A DNA stretch of 64,000 nucleotides from the NCBI RefSeq assembly GCF_026247885.1, contig NZ_CP110921.1, positions 2,351,001-2,415,000 on the forward strand. Reading direction: 5' to 3'. The position numbers and the translations under genes were made by a program. Shown here in pieces: positions 44,888 through 53,818 of this stretch. The DNA is from Methylococcus mesophilus (GTDB lineage Bacteria > Pseudomonadota > Gammaproteobacteria > Methylococcales > Methylococcaceae). The notes under the pieces are model-generated. The model was not told the DNA's origin and searched no databases. It saw only the letters and a program-made list of their open reading frames with translations. Numbering within the stretch: the first letter of the stretch is position 1; each line of letters opens with the position of its first letter.

Positions 44888-45106
44888 TCAGTCGTCGCCT
44901 CCGGCGAGCTTCTTGGCATCGACCGTGATCGGCAAAGTCGTCCCCTCCGCCATTTCCGGCAGAGCGAGTTGCCAGCCGTTGGCCAGAGTCACCGTGCCGC
45001 CCCACAGATCGGCTTTTTCCTGGGAGACGATCGGCTCCTCCAGGTCTTTCTTGGGGACGTAGGCGGACAGTTCGCCGGCGGCATTTCTACGGATCATTAC
45101 CTTCAT
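44888..45106 (-). CDS. nifT: NifT/FixU protein
   Basis: A 72-residue NifT protein: MKVMIRRNAAGELSAYVPKKDLEEPIVS and LWGGTVTLANGWQLALP are the family core. Its role in nitrogenase maturation is minor or unknown. It is usually found after nifK; here it lies in the nifB series between nifS and a small unknown gene. GGAG precedes the ATG. Confidence 0.93.
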   Translation of the reverse strand: MKVMIRRNAAGELSAYVPKKDLEEPIVSQEKADLWGGTVTLANGWQLALPEMAEGTTLPITVDAKKLAGGDD

Positions 45107-45172
45107 GAAGACTCCAGGTCACGGTTGAAAAATCGATCGATCAATTCTTTTCGGATATCGCGGACGCTGAAC

Positions 45173-46321
45173 TCAGGCCGCCTCCGCCACCATAGTCCGC
45201 ACGATATCCGGCAGCAATTCGCACACGGCGTCCACTTCGGCCTCGGTGGTGTAGCGGCTCAGCGAGAACCGGATCGTGGCCAGCGCCCCTTCGGCGCCCA
45301 GCCCCATCGCGGTCAGCACATGGGAGGGCTCGGTGCCGCCGGCGCTACAAGCCGCACCGGCGGAGGCGCAAATCCCGGCGCGGTCCAGTTTGTCCAGCAC
45401 CAGTTCCGCTTCGACGGCGCCGAGGTTGAAACTGGACGTCCCGGCCACCCGAGGCGCGCCGCCGCCGTTGACCGAAGCGCCCGGCAACGCCGTCAGCAGC
45501 CGGGTTTCCAGGCGGTCGCGCAGGCGGGCGACGCCGTCGCCGCCGGTCGCCAAGTACCCCTGCGCCAGTTCCGCAGCCGCGCCCAAACCGACGATACCCG
45601 GCACATTCTCGGTGCTACCGCGGCGTCCGCGCTCCTGGTGGCCGAACAGCAGCGGGGGCAGCTTGCGTCCCTTGCGCACGAACAGCGCACCGATGCCCTT
45701 GGGGCCGTGCAGCTTGTGTCCGGAGAGGGACAGGAAATCCAGCGGAATCTGGCTCAGGTCGATCGGCAGCTTGCCGACGGCCTGCACGGCGTCGCAATGG
45801 AACAGTACGCCCCGGCTCGCCGCCAGCGCCGCCGCCTCTTCGATGGGAAACACTACGCCGGTTTCGTTATTGGCCCACATCAGGCTCAGCAGGGCGGTGC
45901 CGGGCGTGATCGCGGCATCCAGCAATGCCGGATCGAGCAAACCATGGCCGTCGACCGGCAGCCTGACCACCTCGAGCCCCAGCGCTTCGAGATGCGCCAG
46001 CAGCAGCAAGGTAGCGGGATGCTCCACCGCGCTGGTCACCACCCGGCGCTTGTCCGGCGCCAAGGCCAGAGCGCCCAGAATGGCCTGATGGATGGATTCG
46101 GTCCCGCCGCTGGTGAACACAATCTCCGCCGGCGAGACGCCCAGCAGGGACGCCACTTTCCCACGCGCGGCGATGGCCTCCATCTTGGCGGCCTCGCCCA
46201 GATGATGCTTGCTGGACGGATTGCCGTAATGCGCCTTGAGACAGGCCGTCATCGCTTCCACGCATTCCGGCGCAGGCGGCGTCGTGGCATTGTTGTCCAG
46301 GTAAATCGAGGTCTCGCTCAT
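45173..46321 (-). CDS. nifS: Cysteine desulfurase NifS
   Basis: A 382-residue PLP enzyme that releases sulfur from cysteine for nitrogenase Fe-S clusters. The start MSETSIYLDNNATTPP, the PLP Lys in SLSGHKLHGPKGIG and the catalytic loop ASAGAACSAGGTEPSHVL are those of NifS rather than IscS. The ATG overlaps the upstream stop by 4 bases. No nifU lies beside it; scaffold function may come from IscU. Confidence 0.93.
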   Translation of the reverse strand: MSETSIYLDNNATTPPAPECVEAMTACLKAHYGNPSSKHHLGEAAKMEAIAARGKVASLLGVSPAEIVFTSGGTESIHQAILGALALAPDKRRVVTSAVEHPATLLLLAHLEALGLEVVRLPVDGHGLLDPALLDAAITPGTALLSLMWANNETGVVFPIEEAAALAASRGVLFHCDAVQAVGKLPIDLSQIPLDFLSLSGHKLHGPKGIGALFVRKGRKLPPLLFGHQERGRRGSTENVPGIVGLGAAAELAQGYLATGGDGVARLRDRLETRLLTALPGASVNGGGAPRVAGTSSFNLGAVEAELVLDKLDRAGICASAGAACSAGGTEPSHVLTAMGLGAEGALATIRFSLSRYTTEAEVDAVCELLPDIVRTMVAEAA

Positions 46322-46659
46322 TGCCAGAACCGCCTTTTCGGGTCTTCGTTCAGGAGCGCCAGGATCTGCTGTAGAGACTGGTATTCGCCGTGCATGATCC
46401 AATGTCCGATCTCATGATCCTTATGGTACAGCCACCAGCAGCCTCTGTTCGGTTTGAACTCCAGCCGGGCGATGTCGATGACGCCGCCGTTGGGATCGAT
46501 GTTGCGCGAGCAGCACGAACTCTGGATCAGATAGCCGTCCTCGGTCGGATGCACCTCGGGGGTGACGTAGCGGTAACGCTTGCGGTCCTTGATGGAACGC
46601 TCGATACGTTTGCGGTCCAGTTCGTTGGGTTGAGGATTCGCCGCGCTGATGCCGCCCAT
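46318..46659 (-). CDS. Small nif-linked protein (DUF3024-like)
   Basis: A 113-residue protein starting MGGISAANPQPNELDRKRIERS. The centre has LIQSSCCSRNIDPNGGVIDIARLEF and an end KPNRGCWWLYHKDHEIGHWIMHGEYQSLQQIL, which resembles DUF3024 members. The role is unknown. The ATG at 46659 has a strong GGAGG site, unlike the one at 46701. It overlaps nifS by 4 bases. Confidence 0.65.
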   Translation of the reverse strand: MGGISAANPQPNELDRKRIERSIKDRKRYRYVTPEVHPTEDGYLIQSSCCSRNIDPNGGVIDIARLEFKPNRGCWWLYHKDHEIGHWIMHGEYQSLQQILALLNEDPKRRFWQ

Positions 46660-46704
46660 GACGCCGCCTCCGTACCCGATGACCCGGCCCACCGCCGCCA
46701 TCCG

Positions 46705-46974
46705 CTAGAGCAGACCCGCCACCTGGACGGACTTCTGCTCCGAGCTCAGTTCCTCCTCGAAGCAGCCGATGACATAGCCACCGGGAAATTCGACCAGATA
46801 CACCGGGATGTTGGCTTCCTCGTGATGGCCGATCTGGACGATCTCACCCTCCGTACCGGCGGCGACCAGCAGGGCCTCCGGCTCATGGTCGGGGTAGCTG
46901 CCGTCGTTGAAGATATCGACTTCGGTGGCGACCTTTTGTCCCCATTGATAAATCGGAGCGCGTTGGTCGATCAT
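46705..46974 (-). CDS. NifZ-domain protein, second copy
   Basis: An 89-residue NifZ-like protein: YQWGQKVATEVDIFNDGSYPD and VYLVEFPGGYVIGCFEEELS align with the NifZ core. It follows a longer NifZ protein directly, with overlap of 4 bases. NifZ helps P-cluster maturation on NifDK in other species. Two tandem copies may act on different substrates, but this is inference. Confidence 0.85.
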   Translation of the reverse strand: MIDQRAPIYQWGQKVATEVDIFNDGSYPDHEPEALLVAAGTEGEIVQIGHHEEANIPVYLVEFPGGYVIGCFEEELSSEQKSVQVAGLL

Positions 46975-47291
46975 GCGGCCTCCTCCTTCGTTTCCGGCGC
47001 CTCTTTCGGCGGCGGCGGGTTGTCGAGCGACTCGATCTCCCGCCCTTTCATGCCGACCGCGTAGCCCCGATCGGGGAAATCGACGGCATAGATGTAGAAC
47101 TGCTGGAGAAAGGTGTTGATGCTCTTGACGTAGCCGACCTCGCCTTTCTTGACCAGCACCTCGCCGATCTCCGCGCCGTTGAATGTGCCGTCGTTGCGCA
47201 CCACCTTTTTGGATTTGACCTTTTCGCCGAAGTTGAACTTCGGCGGGTCGTTCAATTCCATGCTATCGCTGTCGCGACTGATATCACCCAT
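46971..47291 (-). CDS. nifZ: NifZ protein
   Basis: A 106-residue protein with the NifZ core FNFGEKVKSKKVVRNDGTFNG and YIYAVDFPDRGYAVGMKGREIE, plus an acidic Glu/Lys/Pro tail. NifZ acts with NifH in forming the second P-cluster of NifDK. AAGGGG precedes the ATG. It is followed by a second NifZ-domain gene. Confidence 0.92.
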   Translation of the reverse strand: MGDISRDSDSMELNDPPKFNFGEKVKSKKVVRNDGTFNGAEIGEVLVKKGEVGYVKSINTFLQQFYIYAVDFPDRGYAVGMKGREIESLDNPPPPKEAPETKEEAA

Positions 47292-47312
47292 GGCTATCCC
47301 CTTGATTCATCT

Positions 47313-48104
47313 CTAGCAGGCTTCCGGCAAAACGTCGCCGGCCTGCGGTTCGTTAAACCGCTGCGCCACCAGCTCCCGCACCGCCTGGTCCGGGTCGGCC
47401 CGCATAGGCTCCAAATCCGCCAGTTCCAGGCGGCTGGCGACTTCGTAACGCAAGCGCCAGTCCGGATCCTTGATTAACTGCTTCAACTGCTTGTTGTCCA
47501 TGCGCCTGACCGCCGCCAGCCGGACTCCGACCTCCCGGTCCGCGGCCAGCGTCGGCAGCCATTCCGGCGCGATCCGCTGCGCCACCACTTTGCGCACTTC
47601 CGGGTCGCGGTCGTGGATCAGCTTCACCAGCAACCCCGGCGGCAAACGTCGCGCCACGATCTGGCGCACGAAATAGTCCTCGTCGCCGATCATCGCGGCC
47701 AAATCGCCCGGCTCCAGCCGCTCGGCCACCCTGACCCGGACGTCCCGGTGCGGATCGCGCCGGAGGATTTCGAACTGCTTGGAGCGCACCGGCAGTCGCT
47801 GGGCCACGCTCTGCCGCACGGTCTCGTCCGGATCGCCGACCAGCCGTGGCAGGTAGAACAGTTCCACGTGCTTGGCCGCCACCGCCCGGGTCTCGAAATA
47901 CGGATGCTCCAGGTAGGATTTGGCCAGATCCGGATTCCACTTGAAGAACCGGTCGATGCGGCGGGCGTAGCGGTCGTGGACGCAGGCGTGGCCGAGATGG
48001 CAGCGGCCTTCGGTCAGGCCCTCCCGCTGCTCGCATCGACCGCAGTCCAGCAGTTTGCCCTGCCAGTCGCGCGCCTCCTCGATGTCATTCGTCGTCGTCC
48101 CCAT
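47313..48104 (-). CDS. LRV protein with N-terminal 4Fe-4S domain
   Basis: A 263-residue protein. The N-terminal part holds four cysteines, in DCGRCEQREGLTEGRCHLGHACVHD, that form the [4Fe-4S] site of the Azotobacter leucine-rich variant protein. About eight LRV repeats follow, with motifs such as DPDETVRQSVAQRLP, DPEVRKVVAQRIAP and DPDQAVRELVAQRFN. A very similar gene lies in Azotobacter nif DNA. The repeats probably bind a protein; function is unknown. The start overlaps the TPR gene by 20 bases. Confidence 0.9.
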   Translation of the reverse strand: MGTTTNDIEEARDWQGKLLDCGRCEQREGLTEGRCHLGHACVHDRYARRIDRFFKWNPDLAKSYLEHPYFETRAVAAKHVELFYLPRLVGDPDETVRQSVAQRLPVRSKQFEILRRDPHRDVRVRVAERLEPGDLAAMIGDEDYFVRQIVARRLPPGLLVKLIHDRDPEVRKVVAQRIAPEWLPTLAADREVGVRLAAVRRMDNKQLKQLIKDPDWRLRYEVASRLELADLEPMRADPDQAVRELVAQRFNEPQAGDVLPEAC

Positions 48105-48645
48105 TGGCCTGCCTCTCCAGGACGCCCATCAACACTTTGCCGCCGAGCTTGTCGGCCGGGTCCAGCTCCAGCAACTTCTCCACCGCGGCCCGGCCTTCCT
48201 CCAGGTTGCCCAAGCGCATCTGCAGATAGGCATAGCCCTTGAGTGTGAACAGGAAGAACCGCGGCACGATGGCCTCGAAGCTGGTGAAATCCGCATCCGC
48301 CGGCTTGGCCTCACGCCAATCGGGTGACATGCCGTTGTCGAGCGCAGCCTTCACCAGGCATTCCTTTGCGATTTCCAAAGCTTCGGCCAGCCGGTTCTTG
48401 TAGAAATAGAACCGGTACTTGCCGATGTATACCGCCGCATGCCCCGGCGCAAGTTCCCAGGCCGCCTGCAGATGTCCCAGCGCCACCTCGTCCCGGTGAT
48501 AGTTCTGTCCGGCCAGACGCAGATGCCGCTCCGCTTCGGCGGGCAGGCCCTCGCCCAGGCATTCCGCCACCGGGTCGCCGTCAAGCGGGACTAAGACCGG
48601 CTCCTCCGTGCCTTTGAGCGCCGCGCTGTCAGCAGCCGTGCCCAT
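48085..48645 (-). CDS. TPR-like protein, paralogue of 12055-12543
   Basis: A 186-residue helical protein. TPR-like segments include HAAVYIGKYRFYFYKNRLAEALEIAKECLV and RFFLFTLKGYAYLQMRLGNLEEGRAAVEKLLELDP. The layout matches the protein at 12055, from the FYFYK helix on. It lies between an IscA-like gene and the LRV gene in the nifB series. The ATG at 48645 is chosen because MGTAADS begins the shared part. Confidence 0.75.
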   Translation of the reverse strand: MGTAADSAALKGTEEPVLVPLDGDPVAECLGEGLPAEAERHLRLAGQNYHRDEVALGHLQAAWELAPGHAAVYIGKYRFYFYKNRLAEALEIAKECLVKAALDNGMSPDWREAKPADADFTSFEAIVPRFFLFTLKGYAYLQMRLGNLEEGRAAVEKLLELDPADKLGGKVLMGVLERQANGDDDE

Positions 48646-48652
48646 GTCCGTC

Positions 48653-49036
48653 TCAGGCGCTCTTGATGGGGATGCTGGAAATGGACACCGCGGCTTCGGC
48701 CGGAACGGCACCCGGCGCGCTGGTGCTGCAGGTGCCGCAGCCGGTCGCTTTCGGATCGATGAACACCAAACCGCTCTGCAATGGAGTGTCCTTGAAATCC
48801 ATGGTCACACCCTGCAACAGCAAGCGGCTCTCCGCAGGCAGGAACAGCTTCAGCCCTTGCACGGTGACAACGGCATCGCCCGGCAAGGGCGCGGCTTCGA
48901 CGCTGAATTCCGACGCCAGACCCGAACAGCCGCCCGGGCTGACCAGCAGCCGGAAGCCGGCATCCGGTCCGGCCCCGCCGAAACGCACCATGCGCTGAAT
49001 GAACTTTTCCGCACTCGGAGTGATGGTTAGATCCAT
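48653..49036 (-). CDS. Nif-linked IscA/HesB-type protein
   Basis: A 127-residue A-type protein with the first Cys in SPGGCSGLASEF and the C-terminal pair as CGTCSTS in ATGCGTCSTS. It is a third A-type carrier in the window and the one in the nifB operon, as in many nif clusters. It likely delivers Fe-S units to NifB or another nif protein. The Ala/Ser-rich tail (PAEAAVSISSIPIKSA) is longer than in IscA. Confidence 0.88.
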   Translation of the reverse strand: MDLTITPSAEKFIQRMVRFGGAGPDAGFRLLVSPGGCSGLASEFSVEAAPLPGDAVVTVQGLKLFLPAESRLLLQGVTMDFKDTPLQSGLVFIDPKATGCGTCSTSAPGAVPAEAAVSISSIPIKSA

Positions 49037-49047
49037 GGATGTTCCCC

Positions 49048-49272
49048 TTAAGCCGCTTCGTATCGCGGGTAGTTGTCGTCAATGATGCAGGTGAGGTCGA
49101 TGGGACACACCGCCACACACTGCGGTTCGTCGTGATGGCCGATGCACTCGGTGCATTTGGCCGGGTCGATCACGAAAAGCCCGTTGCTCGCTTCCGAAAT
49201 GGCCTGGTTCGGACACTCCGGCTCGCAGGCGCAACAGCCCGTGCAGTTTTCTTCGACTATCGTGTAAGCCAT
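49048..49272 (-). CDS. fdxN: 2[4Fe-4S] ferredoxin downstream of nifB
   Basis: A 74-residue bacterial-type ferredoxin with [12 protein letters not shown] near residues 10-20 and [18 protein letters not shown] with a longer loop near residues 40-57. FdxN-type ferredoxins supply electrons for NifB and sit immediately after nifB, as here. The gene is 200 bases from nifB, with a dispersed repeat between. Confidence 0.88.
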   Translation of the reverse strand: MAYTIVEENCTGCCACEPECPNQAISEASNGLFVIDPAKCTECIGHHDEPQCVAVCPIDLTCIIDDNYPRYEAA

Positions 49273-49348
49273 GTTTCAAACTCCTGGGTGGCATACCCTC
49301 GTTCTCAGCCTTTCCCTTCCGGGCATTGCCGTAGAGTTAAATGTGCCT

Positions 49349-49458
49349 CGTCACCCCGGCAGGGAATGCCGGGGTCCAGGAACCAAGGATGGTTACGGCC
49401 TAACACATCCCTGTGCCCTGGATTCCGGCAATCCCTGCCGGAATAACGGCTTAACTGA
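49349..49458. repeat. Dispersed 110-bp repeat, copy B
   Basis: This element, starting cgtcaccccggcagggaatgcc and ending ggcttaactga, matches the reverse complement of 11519-11630 over its full length. It lies in the nifB-fdxN spacer and is bounded by CCGGCA-type palindromes. A third, more distant copy is at 57091. Confidence 0.75.
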
Positions 49459-49473
49459 ATCTATTTCCCCACA

Positions 49474-51042
49474 TCAAGCCGCGATCAAAGCGCCCTGGCG
49501 GATTTCCGCATCGCCTTTGACCACATGCTCGATCTCGCCGGCGGTAACCTTGTCCAGATATTCCCTGAAGTAGGCGATCGCCGACTGCTCGATGAACTGG
49601 CCGGCATACTGGTCCACCGGATCGATGCCAGCCGTCTTCAGATCGTTCTTCGGACAGCCGCCGATCTTGGCCACGAACACCGCATGGCAGTCGTTGATGG
49701 CCCGGATCACCGTGCCCAGCGCGTCCTCCTCGCCGTAGCCGCCCTGGCAGTACAGGTCCACCCGGCGATGGCCGACGAACTTGGCGCCCGAGGTCGACAG
49801 CTCGTAGATCTGGAACTCGGTGGCATGGCCGAAGTGCTCGTTGACCTTGCCGCCGCCCTTGGTCGCCACCGCAATCAGCATCTTGATGTCGGAATGCGCG
49901 CCGGCCAGGGTCTGCAGTTCTTCCTGCTTGGCCGCCACCACCGCCTGACGCTCGTTCTCCACGGCAGCCTGATAGGCCTTGCGGGCGTCCAGGTCGTAGT
50001 TGACCTCCATCTCCATGATCTTGTCGGTGGTGAACTCCGCGCTGCGGTCCTCGCCCAGCAGGCCCACCGCGTCGGCGCGGCACTGGCGGCAATGGCGCAT
50101 CATGTTCATCTCGCCTTCGCAGCTGTCCTGCAGCGCCTTCAGCTCCTGCGCCGTCGGGCCGCGCTGGCCGGTCAGGCCGAACACGGTGCCGTGCTCCGGC
50201 GCCGAGATCAGCGGCATGATGTTGTGCAGGAAGGCCCCGCGCGACTTCACCGCCTTGTTGACCTCGACCAGATGGTGGTCGTTGACCCCCGGAATCATCA
50301 CCGAGTTGATTTTCGACAGAATCCCGCGCTCGGTCAGCATCTCCAGACCCTGCAACTGGCGGTCGGTCAGAATCTTGGCCGCCTCCACGCCGGTGTAGCG
50401 CTTTTTCTTGTAGTAGATCCAGGGATAGATCTTGGCGCCTACCTCCGGATCGATCATGTTGATGGTGATGGTGACGTGGTCGATGTTGTACTTGGAAAGC
50501 TGTTCGACATGATCGGGCAGCGCCAGACCGTTGGTGGACACGCAAAGCTTGATGTCCGGTGCCGTCTTGGCGATCAGCTCGAAGGTCTTGAAGGTCTTTT
50601 CCGGATTGGCCAGCGGATCGCCGGGTCCGGCGATGCCGAGCACCGTCATCTGCGGAATGGTGGAAGCCACCGCCAGCACCTTCTTCGCCGCCTGTTCCGG
50701 GCTCAGCTTTTCGCTCACCACGCCCGGCCGGCTCTCGTTGGCGCAATCGTACTTGCGGTTGCAGTAGTTGCACTGGATGTTGCAGGCCGGAGCCACCGCC
50801 ACATGCATGCGCGCATAGTGGTGATGCGCTTCTTCGCTGTAGCAGGGATGGTTCTTCACCTTCTCCCAGATTTCCGGCGGCAGGTCGTTCTCGCCCGCAC
50901 CCGAACCGCAGCTCGCCTTGCCGGAACCGCCGGAAGTGCCGCAACCCTTGTGCTCTGCGACCTGCTGCATGATTTCTTCGACATTCACCGCGGCATTGAC
51001 GCCCGCGGACTCCGCCCCCGTATGGTTCTGCACTGTTTGCAT
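49474..51042 (-). CDS. nifB: NifB-co synthase NifB
   Basis: A 522-residue radical SAM enzyme that fuses two [4Fe-4S] units with a carbide to make NifB-co. The radical SAM C-x3-C-x2-C motif is in [15 protein letters not shown] (Cys87, Cys91, Cys94), with [12 protein letters not shown] and [11 protein letters not shown] following. The C-terminal 130 residues form a NifX-like domain ([24 protein letters not shown]). The ATG at 51042 has a TAGGAG site and is preferred over upstream in-frame codons. A -24/-12 promoter and NifA site lie upstream. Confidence 0.97.
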   Translation of the reverse strand: MQTVQNHTGAESAGVNAAVNVEEIMQQVAEHKGCGTSGGSGKASCGSGAGENDLPPEIWEKVKNHPCYSEEAHHHYARMHVAVAPACNIQCNYCNRKYDCANESRPGVVSEKLSPEQAAKKVLAVASTIPQMTVLGIAGPGDPLANPEKTFKTFELIAKTAPDIKLCVSTNGLALPDHVEQLSKYNIDHVTITINMIDPEVGAKIYPWIYYKKKRYTGVEAAKILTDRQLQGLEMLTERGILSKINSVMIPGVNDHHLVEVNKAVKSRGAFLHNIMPLISAPEHGTVFGLTGQRGPTAQELKALQDSCEGEMNMMRHCRQCRADAVGLLGEDRSAEFTTDKIMEMEVNYDLDARKAYQAAVENERQAVVAAKQEELQTLAGAHSDIKMLIAVATKGGGKVNEHFGHATEFQIYELSTSGAKFVGHRRVDLYCQGGYGEEDALGTVIRAINDCHAVFVAKIGGCPKNDLKTAGIDPVDQYAGQFIEQSAIAYFREYLDKVTAGEIEHVVKGDAEIRQGALIAA

Positions 51043-51172
51043 TGCTAGACTCCTAGATTCGTTTGCCCGTCGCTGCTTCTGCTTCGTCCCGCCACGCCCC
51101 TTGAATTCGTTCGCTACCCACCGGTAAAACCTGCCGGTGCGGAACACTGGTAGACACTCACGTTGAAGATAA

Positions 51173-51188
51173 AGCAATCGGCGTACCA
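51173..51188 (-). promoter_or_regulatory. Sigma-54 (-24/-12) promoter of nifB
   Basis: Read leftward, TGGTACGCCGATTGCT has GG and GC at the proper spacing, one mismatch in TGGCACG and a perfect TTGCT. It lies about 130 bases before the nifB start. Confidence 0.75.
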
Positions 51189-51244
51189 GAAACGGATATC
51201 TAGGGAAAACAAGCCCTTGATTTAATTACCACACGAATCGAGCG

Positions 51245-51260
51245 TGTTTAGGGGGGCACA
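51245..51260. promoter_or_regulatory. NifA upstream activator site for nifB
   Basis: TGT-TTAGGGGGGC-ACA matches the NifA consensus and is 57 bases upstream of the nifB -24 element. Confidence 0.65.
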
Positions 51261-51408
51261 AATCCGCCGGATTTGGTCGGGCTTGTCCGGAACGCGACAA
51301 ACTGAAGTGCCTCACCGATCCTGGGTAGCCCGTGCCTGCAAAGTCCCCCAGCAAGCGGGCTAGTGCGTAGGAAGAAGTGGCCTTGCCTCGCCGTCCAGAA
51401 ACAGGGAT

Positions 51409-51495
51409 TGTCGATGCCATCGACACATTGCCGTCTTATGTCGATTAAGCCGGAAACCATCGACACATTTGATTGACGTGTCGATGCCATCGACA
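51409..51495. repeat. TGTCGAT-GCC-ATCGACA palindromes upstream of the Fic gene
   Basis: A perfect 17-bp palindrome TGTCGATGCCATCGACA is repeated at 51409-51425 and 51479-51495. Between them, half-sites TGTCGAT (51439-51445) and ATCGACA (51459-51465) occur in mirrored orientation with a 13-base gap. The even spacing and exact repetition suggest operator sites for a dimeric regulator of the Fic gene, 12 bases downstream. The rest of 51261-51408 shows no gene. Confidence 0.75.
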
Positions 51496-51507
51496 TAGAC
51501 TGCGGAT

Positions 51508-52650
51508 GTGTCGAAAAACTTGATAAACGTCAACATGAGCCATTGGCAGGCCGACCGGCCTTATCACGATCTGCCGCCGTTGCCGCCGCAGGCGGATATC
51601 GAAACCAAGGCCATCCTCAAACGCTGTATCACCGCGCGCGCCGCCCTGGCCGAGCTGAAGCAGGCGGCCGAATTGATCCCCAACCAGGCAATCCTCATCA
51701 ATACGCTGCCGCTGCTGGAAGCCTGCGCCAGTTCGGAAATCGAGAACATCGTCACCACTACCGACAAGCTGTTTCGGCACCTGGGCAACGAGGGCCAGGC
51801 CGACCCGGCCACCAAGGAAGCCCTGCGCTACAGCCGCGCCCTGTTCGAGGGATACCGGGCACTCAACCAGCATCCGCTGAATACCCGCACGGCGGAGGAA
51901 ATCTGCACCCAGATCAAGGACGTGCAGATGACCGTGCGCCGCACGCCCGGTACCGCGTTGGCCAACGAGGCGACGGGCGAGGTGGTCTATACGCCGCCGG
52001 AGGGCGAACATCTCTTGCGCGACCTGCTTGCCAACTGGGAGCGCTTCCTGCACAACGAGGTCGAGGTGGATCCTTTGATTCGCATGGCTGTGGGGCATTA
52101 CCAGTTCGAGGCGATACACCCCTTCACGGACGGCAATGGCCGAACCGGGCGCATCGTGAACAGCCTGTTCTTGATCCAGGAAAACCTGCTGACGCTGCCG
52201 ATCCTGTATTTGAGCCGTTACATCATCCATAACAAGGCGGAATACTACCGTCTGCTGTTGGCAGTGACGCGCGAGCAAGCCTGGGAGCCCTGGATACTGT
52301 ATGTACTCCGCGGCGTCGAGGAAACCGCGGTGTGGACCGGCGCCAAAATCGCGGCGATGCGCGCGCTGTTCGACCACACGACCGAGTATGTGCGCGCCAG
52401 CCTGCCCAAAATTTACAGCCATGAACTGGTGAGTCTGATTTTCGAATTGCCCTATTGCCGCATCGGCAGCCTGACCGAGGCGGGTATCGCCAAGCGGCAG
52501 ACCGCTTCGCAATACCTGAAGCAGTTGGTGGAAATCGGCGTGCTGGCCGAACTGGAGGCAGGCAGGGAAAAACTGTTCGTCCATCCCAAGCTGCTGCAGC
52601 TGCTGACGCGCGACGGCAATGAATTTACGCCTTACGGGCGACAACCGTGA
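51508..52650 (+). CDS. Fic-domain AMPylase-type protein
   Basis: A 380-residue Fic protein. The catalytic HPFxDGNGRxGR motif is present ([12 protein letters not shown] near residue 204). An inhibitory S-x3-E-N motif (Ser75 to Asn80, in SSEIEN) lies N-terminal, as in class II Fic proteins that restrain their own AMP transfer. A winged-helix-like C-terminus ([17 protein letters not shown]) follows. The GTG at 51508 is a possible start; the ATG at 51535 gives 371 residues. Targets are unknown. Confidence 0.9.
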   Translation: MSKNLINVNMSHWQADRPYHDLPPLPPQADIETKAILKRCITARAALAELKQAAELIPNQAILINTLPLLEACASSEIENIVTTTDKLFRHLGNEGQADPATKEALRYSRALFEGYRALNQHPLNTRTAEEICTQIKDVQMTVRRTPGTALANEATGEVVYTPPEGEHLLRDLLANWERFLHNEVEVDPLIRMAVGHYQFEAIHPFTDGNGRTGRIVNSLFLIQENLLTLPILYLSRYIIHNKAEYYRLLLAVTREQAWEPWILYVLRGVEETAVWTGAKIAAMRALFDHTTEYVRASLPKIYSHELVSLIFELPYCRIGSLTEAGIAKRQTASQYLKQLVEIGVLAELEAGREKLFVHPKLLQLLTRDGNEFTPYGRQP

Positions 52651-53113
52651 ACGAGCCGAAACCCGCGCCGAGCACATCGGCCCCGCCCTGGCGGCGGCGG
52701 GCTGGGGCATCGTGGAAGGCAGCCGCATCCGCCGCGAATATCCAATCACGCCGGGTCGCATAGAAAGCCATAGCCGGCGCGGCAAGGCGCTCACCGCCGA
52801 TTACGTGCGGGAGTACCGCAACCCCAGGCTGGCGGTGGTTGAGGCCTGGGACAAGCCGCTGACCGAGGGCGTGGGGCAGATCAAGGATTACGCGGACAAG
52901 CAGCAGGCCTTCCTCGACTTCGTGCTTTCCCACTACGTCTGCAGCGGGGTGGAAGAGCTGGATCAGGCCAAACTGGCGCCGTTGCTGCGCCTGAAGTATC
53001 ACGACTCGATCGCCGACGCCCTGGCCGATCTGGGCCGGCCGGAGGAAATCGGCCGGCTGTTCGCCGGCTTCCAGAAATATCTCTATCAGCGCGCCGCAGC
53101 CGCGTCGGCATGA
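52619..53113 (+). pseudogene. Internally deleted HsdR (type I restriction) remnant
   Basis: A 164-residue open frame that joins two far-apart parts of a type I restriction R subunit. Residues 11-93 match the N-terminal nuclease region (RAEHIGPALAAAGWG, ADYVREYRNPRLAVVEA). Residues 97-157 match the extreme C-terminus (FLDFVLSHYV, PLLRLKYHDSIADAL, FAGFQKYLY). The helicase domains, about 600 or more residues, are missing, with the join near residue 95. The nuclease Lys is also changed: VVEAW instead of VVEAK. It overlaps the Fic gene end by 32 bases. It is probably not functional. Confidence 0.8.
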
Positions 53114-53147
53114 ACGCCCAACACCGTAATGGCCATCGGGAGACACC

Positions 53148-53429
53148 ATGAGCAATCGCGTCGAAATACTCTACTGCACTCAATGCCGCTGGCTGCTGCG
53201 CGCGGCCTGGATGGCGCAGGAACTGCTGACGACCTTCGACCAGGAAATCGGCGAACTCACGTTGAAGCCGGGTACGGGCGGCATCTTCGAGGTACGGGCC
53301 AACGGCGAGCTGGTCTGGTCGCGGAAGGAGGAAGGCAGGTTTCCGGAAATCACCGAACTGAAGCAGCGGGTCCGCGACCGCATCGCCCCCGGACGCAGCC
53401 TCGGCCATGCCGACAGAAAGGAAAACTAA
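53148..53429 (+). CDS. SelW/SelT/SelH-family protein
   Basis: A 93-residue Rdx-type protein: VEILYCTQCRWLLRAAWMAQELL with a CxxC redox site at residues 10-13 and GTGGIFEVRANGELVWSR, the family's second motif. In vertebrates relatives carry selenocysteine; bacterial ones use Cys. A role in thiol redox balance is likely but not specific. The pterin dehydratase gene starts 12 bases downstream. Confidence 0.9.
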   Translation: MSNRVEILYCTQCRWLLRAAWMAQELLTTFDQEIGELTLKPGTGGIFEVRANGELVWSRKEEGRFPEITELKQRVRDRIAPGRSLGHADRKEN

Positions 53430-53440
53430 GGGTGCATGAC

Positions 53441-53818
53441 ATGACGACGCCGAAAGAACGGACTTATGAGGAAGCGGAAATCCGCGCCCGCCTGACGGCG
53501 GAACTTCCGCACTGGTATTACGAGAACGGTCAAATCAGGCGCAAGTACAAGACCCACGGCTGGAAAAGCACCCTGATGGTGGTCAACACCGTCGGGCACC
53601 TGGCCGAAGCGGCCTGGCACCATCCCGACCTGTCGGTGAGCTATGCCTTCGTCATCGTGAAACTGGTCACCCATTCGGCGCACGGCGTCACCGACAAGGA
53701 TTTCGCCTTGGCGAAGAAAATCGAGGCGGTGATCCAGTGGCAGCCGGCGCTGGAAACCGGCGGCTTACTCGAAGGCACGCCGGACGATCCCAGGTTCAAG
53801 TACCTGAAATACGACTGA
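53441..53818 (+). CDS. Pterin-4a-carbinolamine dehydratase family protein
   Basis: A 125-residue protein with the PCD/DCoH core: HLAEAAWHHPDLSVSYAFVIVKLVTHSAHGVTDKDF. The HH, H and D positions of the active site are present. The N-terminal part is longer than in small PCDs. It recycles pterin cofactors for aromatic amino acid hydroxylases or is involved in molybdopterin-like pathways. ATG at 53441 follows an AAGG site. Confidence 0.85.
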   Translation: MTTPKERTYEEAEIRARLTAELPHWYYENGQIRRKYKTHGWKSTLMVVNTVGHLAEAAWHHPDLSVSYAFVIVKLVTHSAHGVTDKDFALAKKIEAVIQWQPALETGGLLEGTPDDPRFKYLKYD

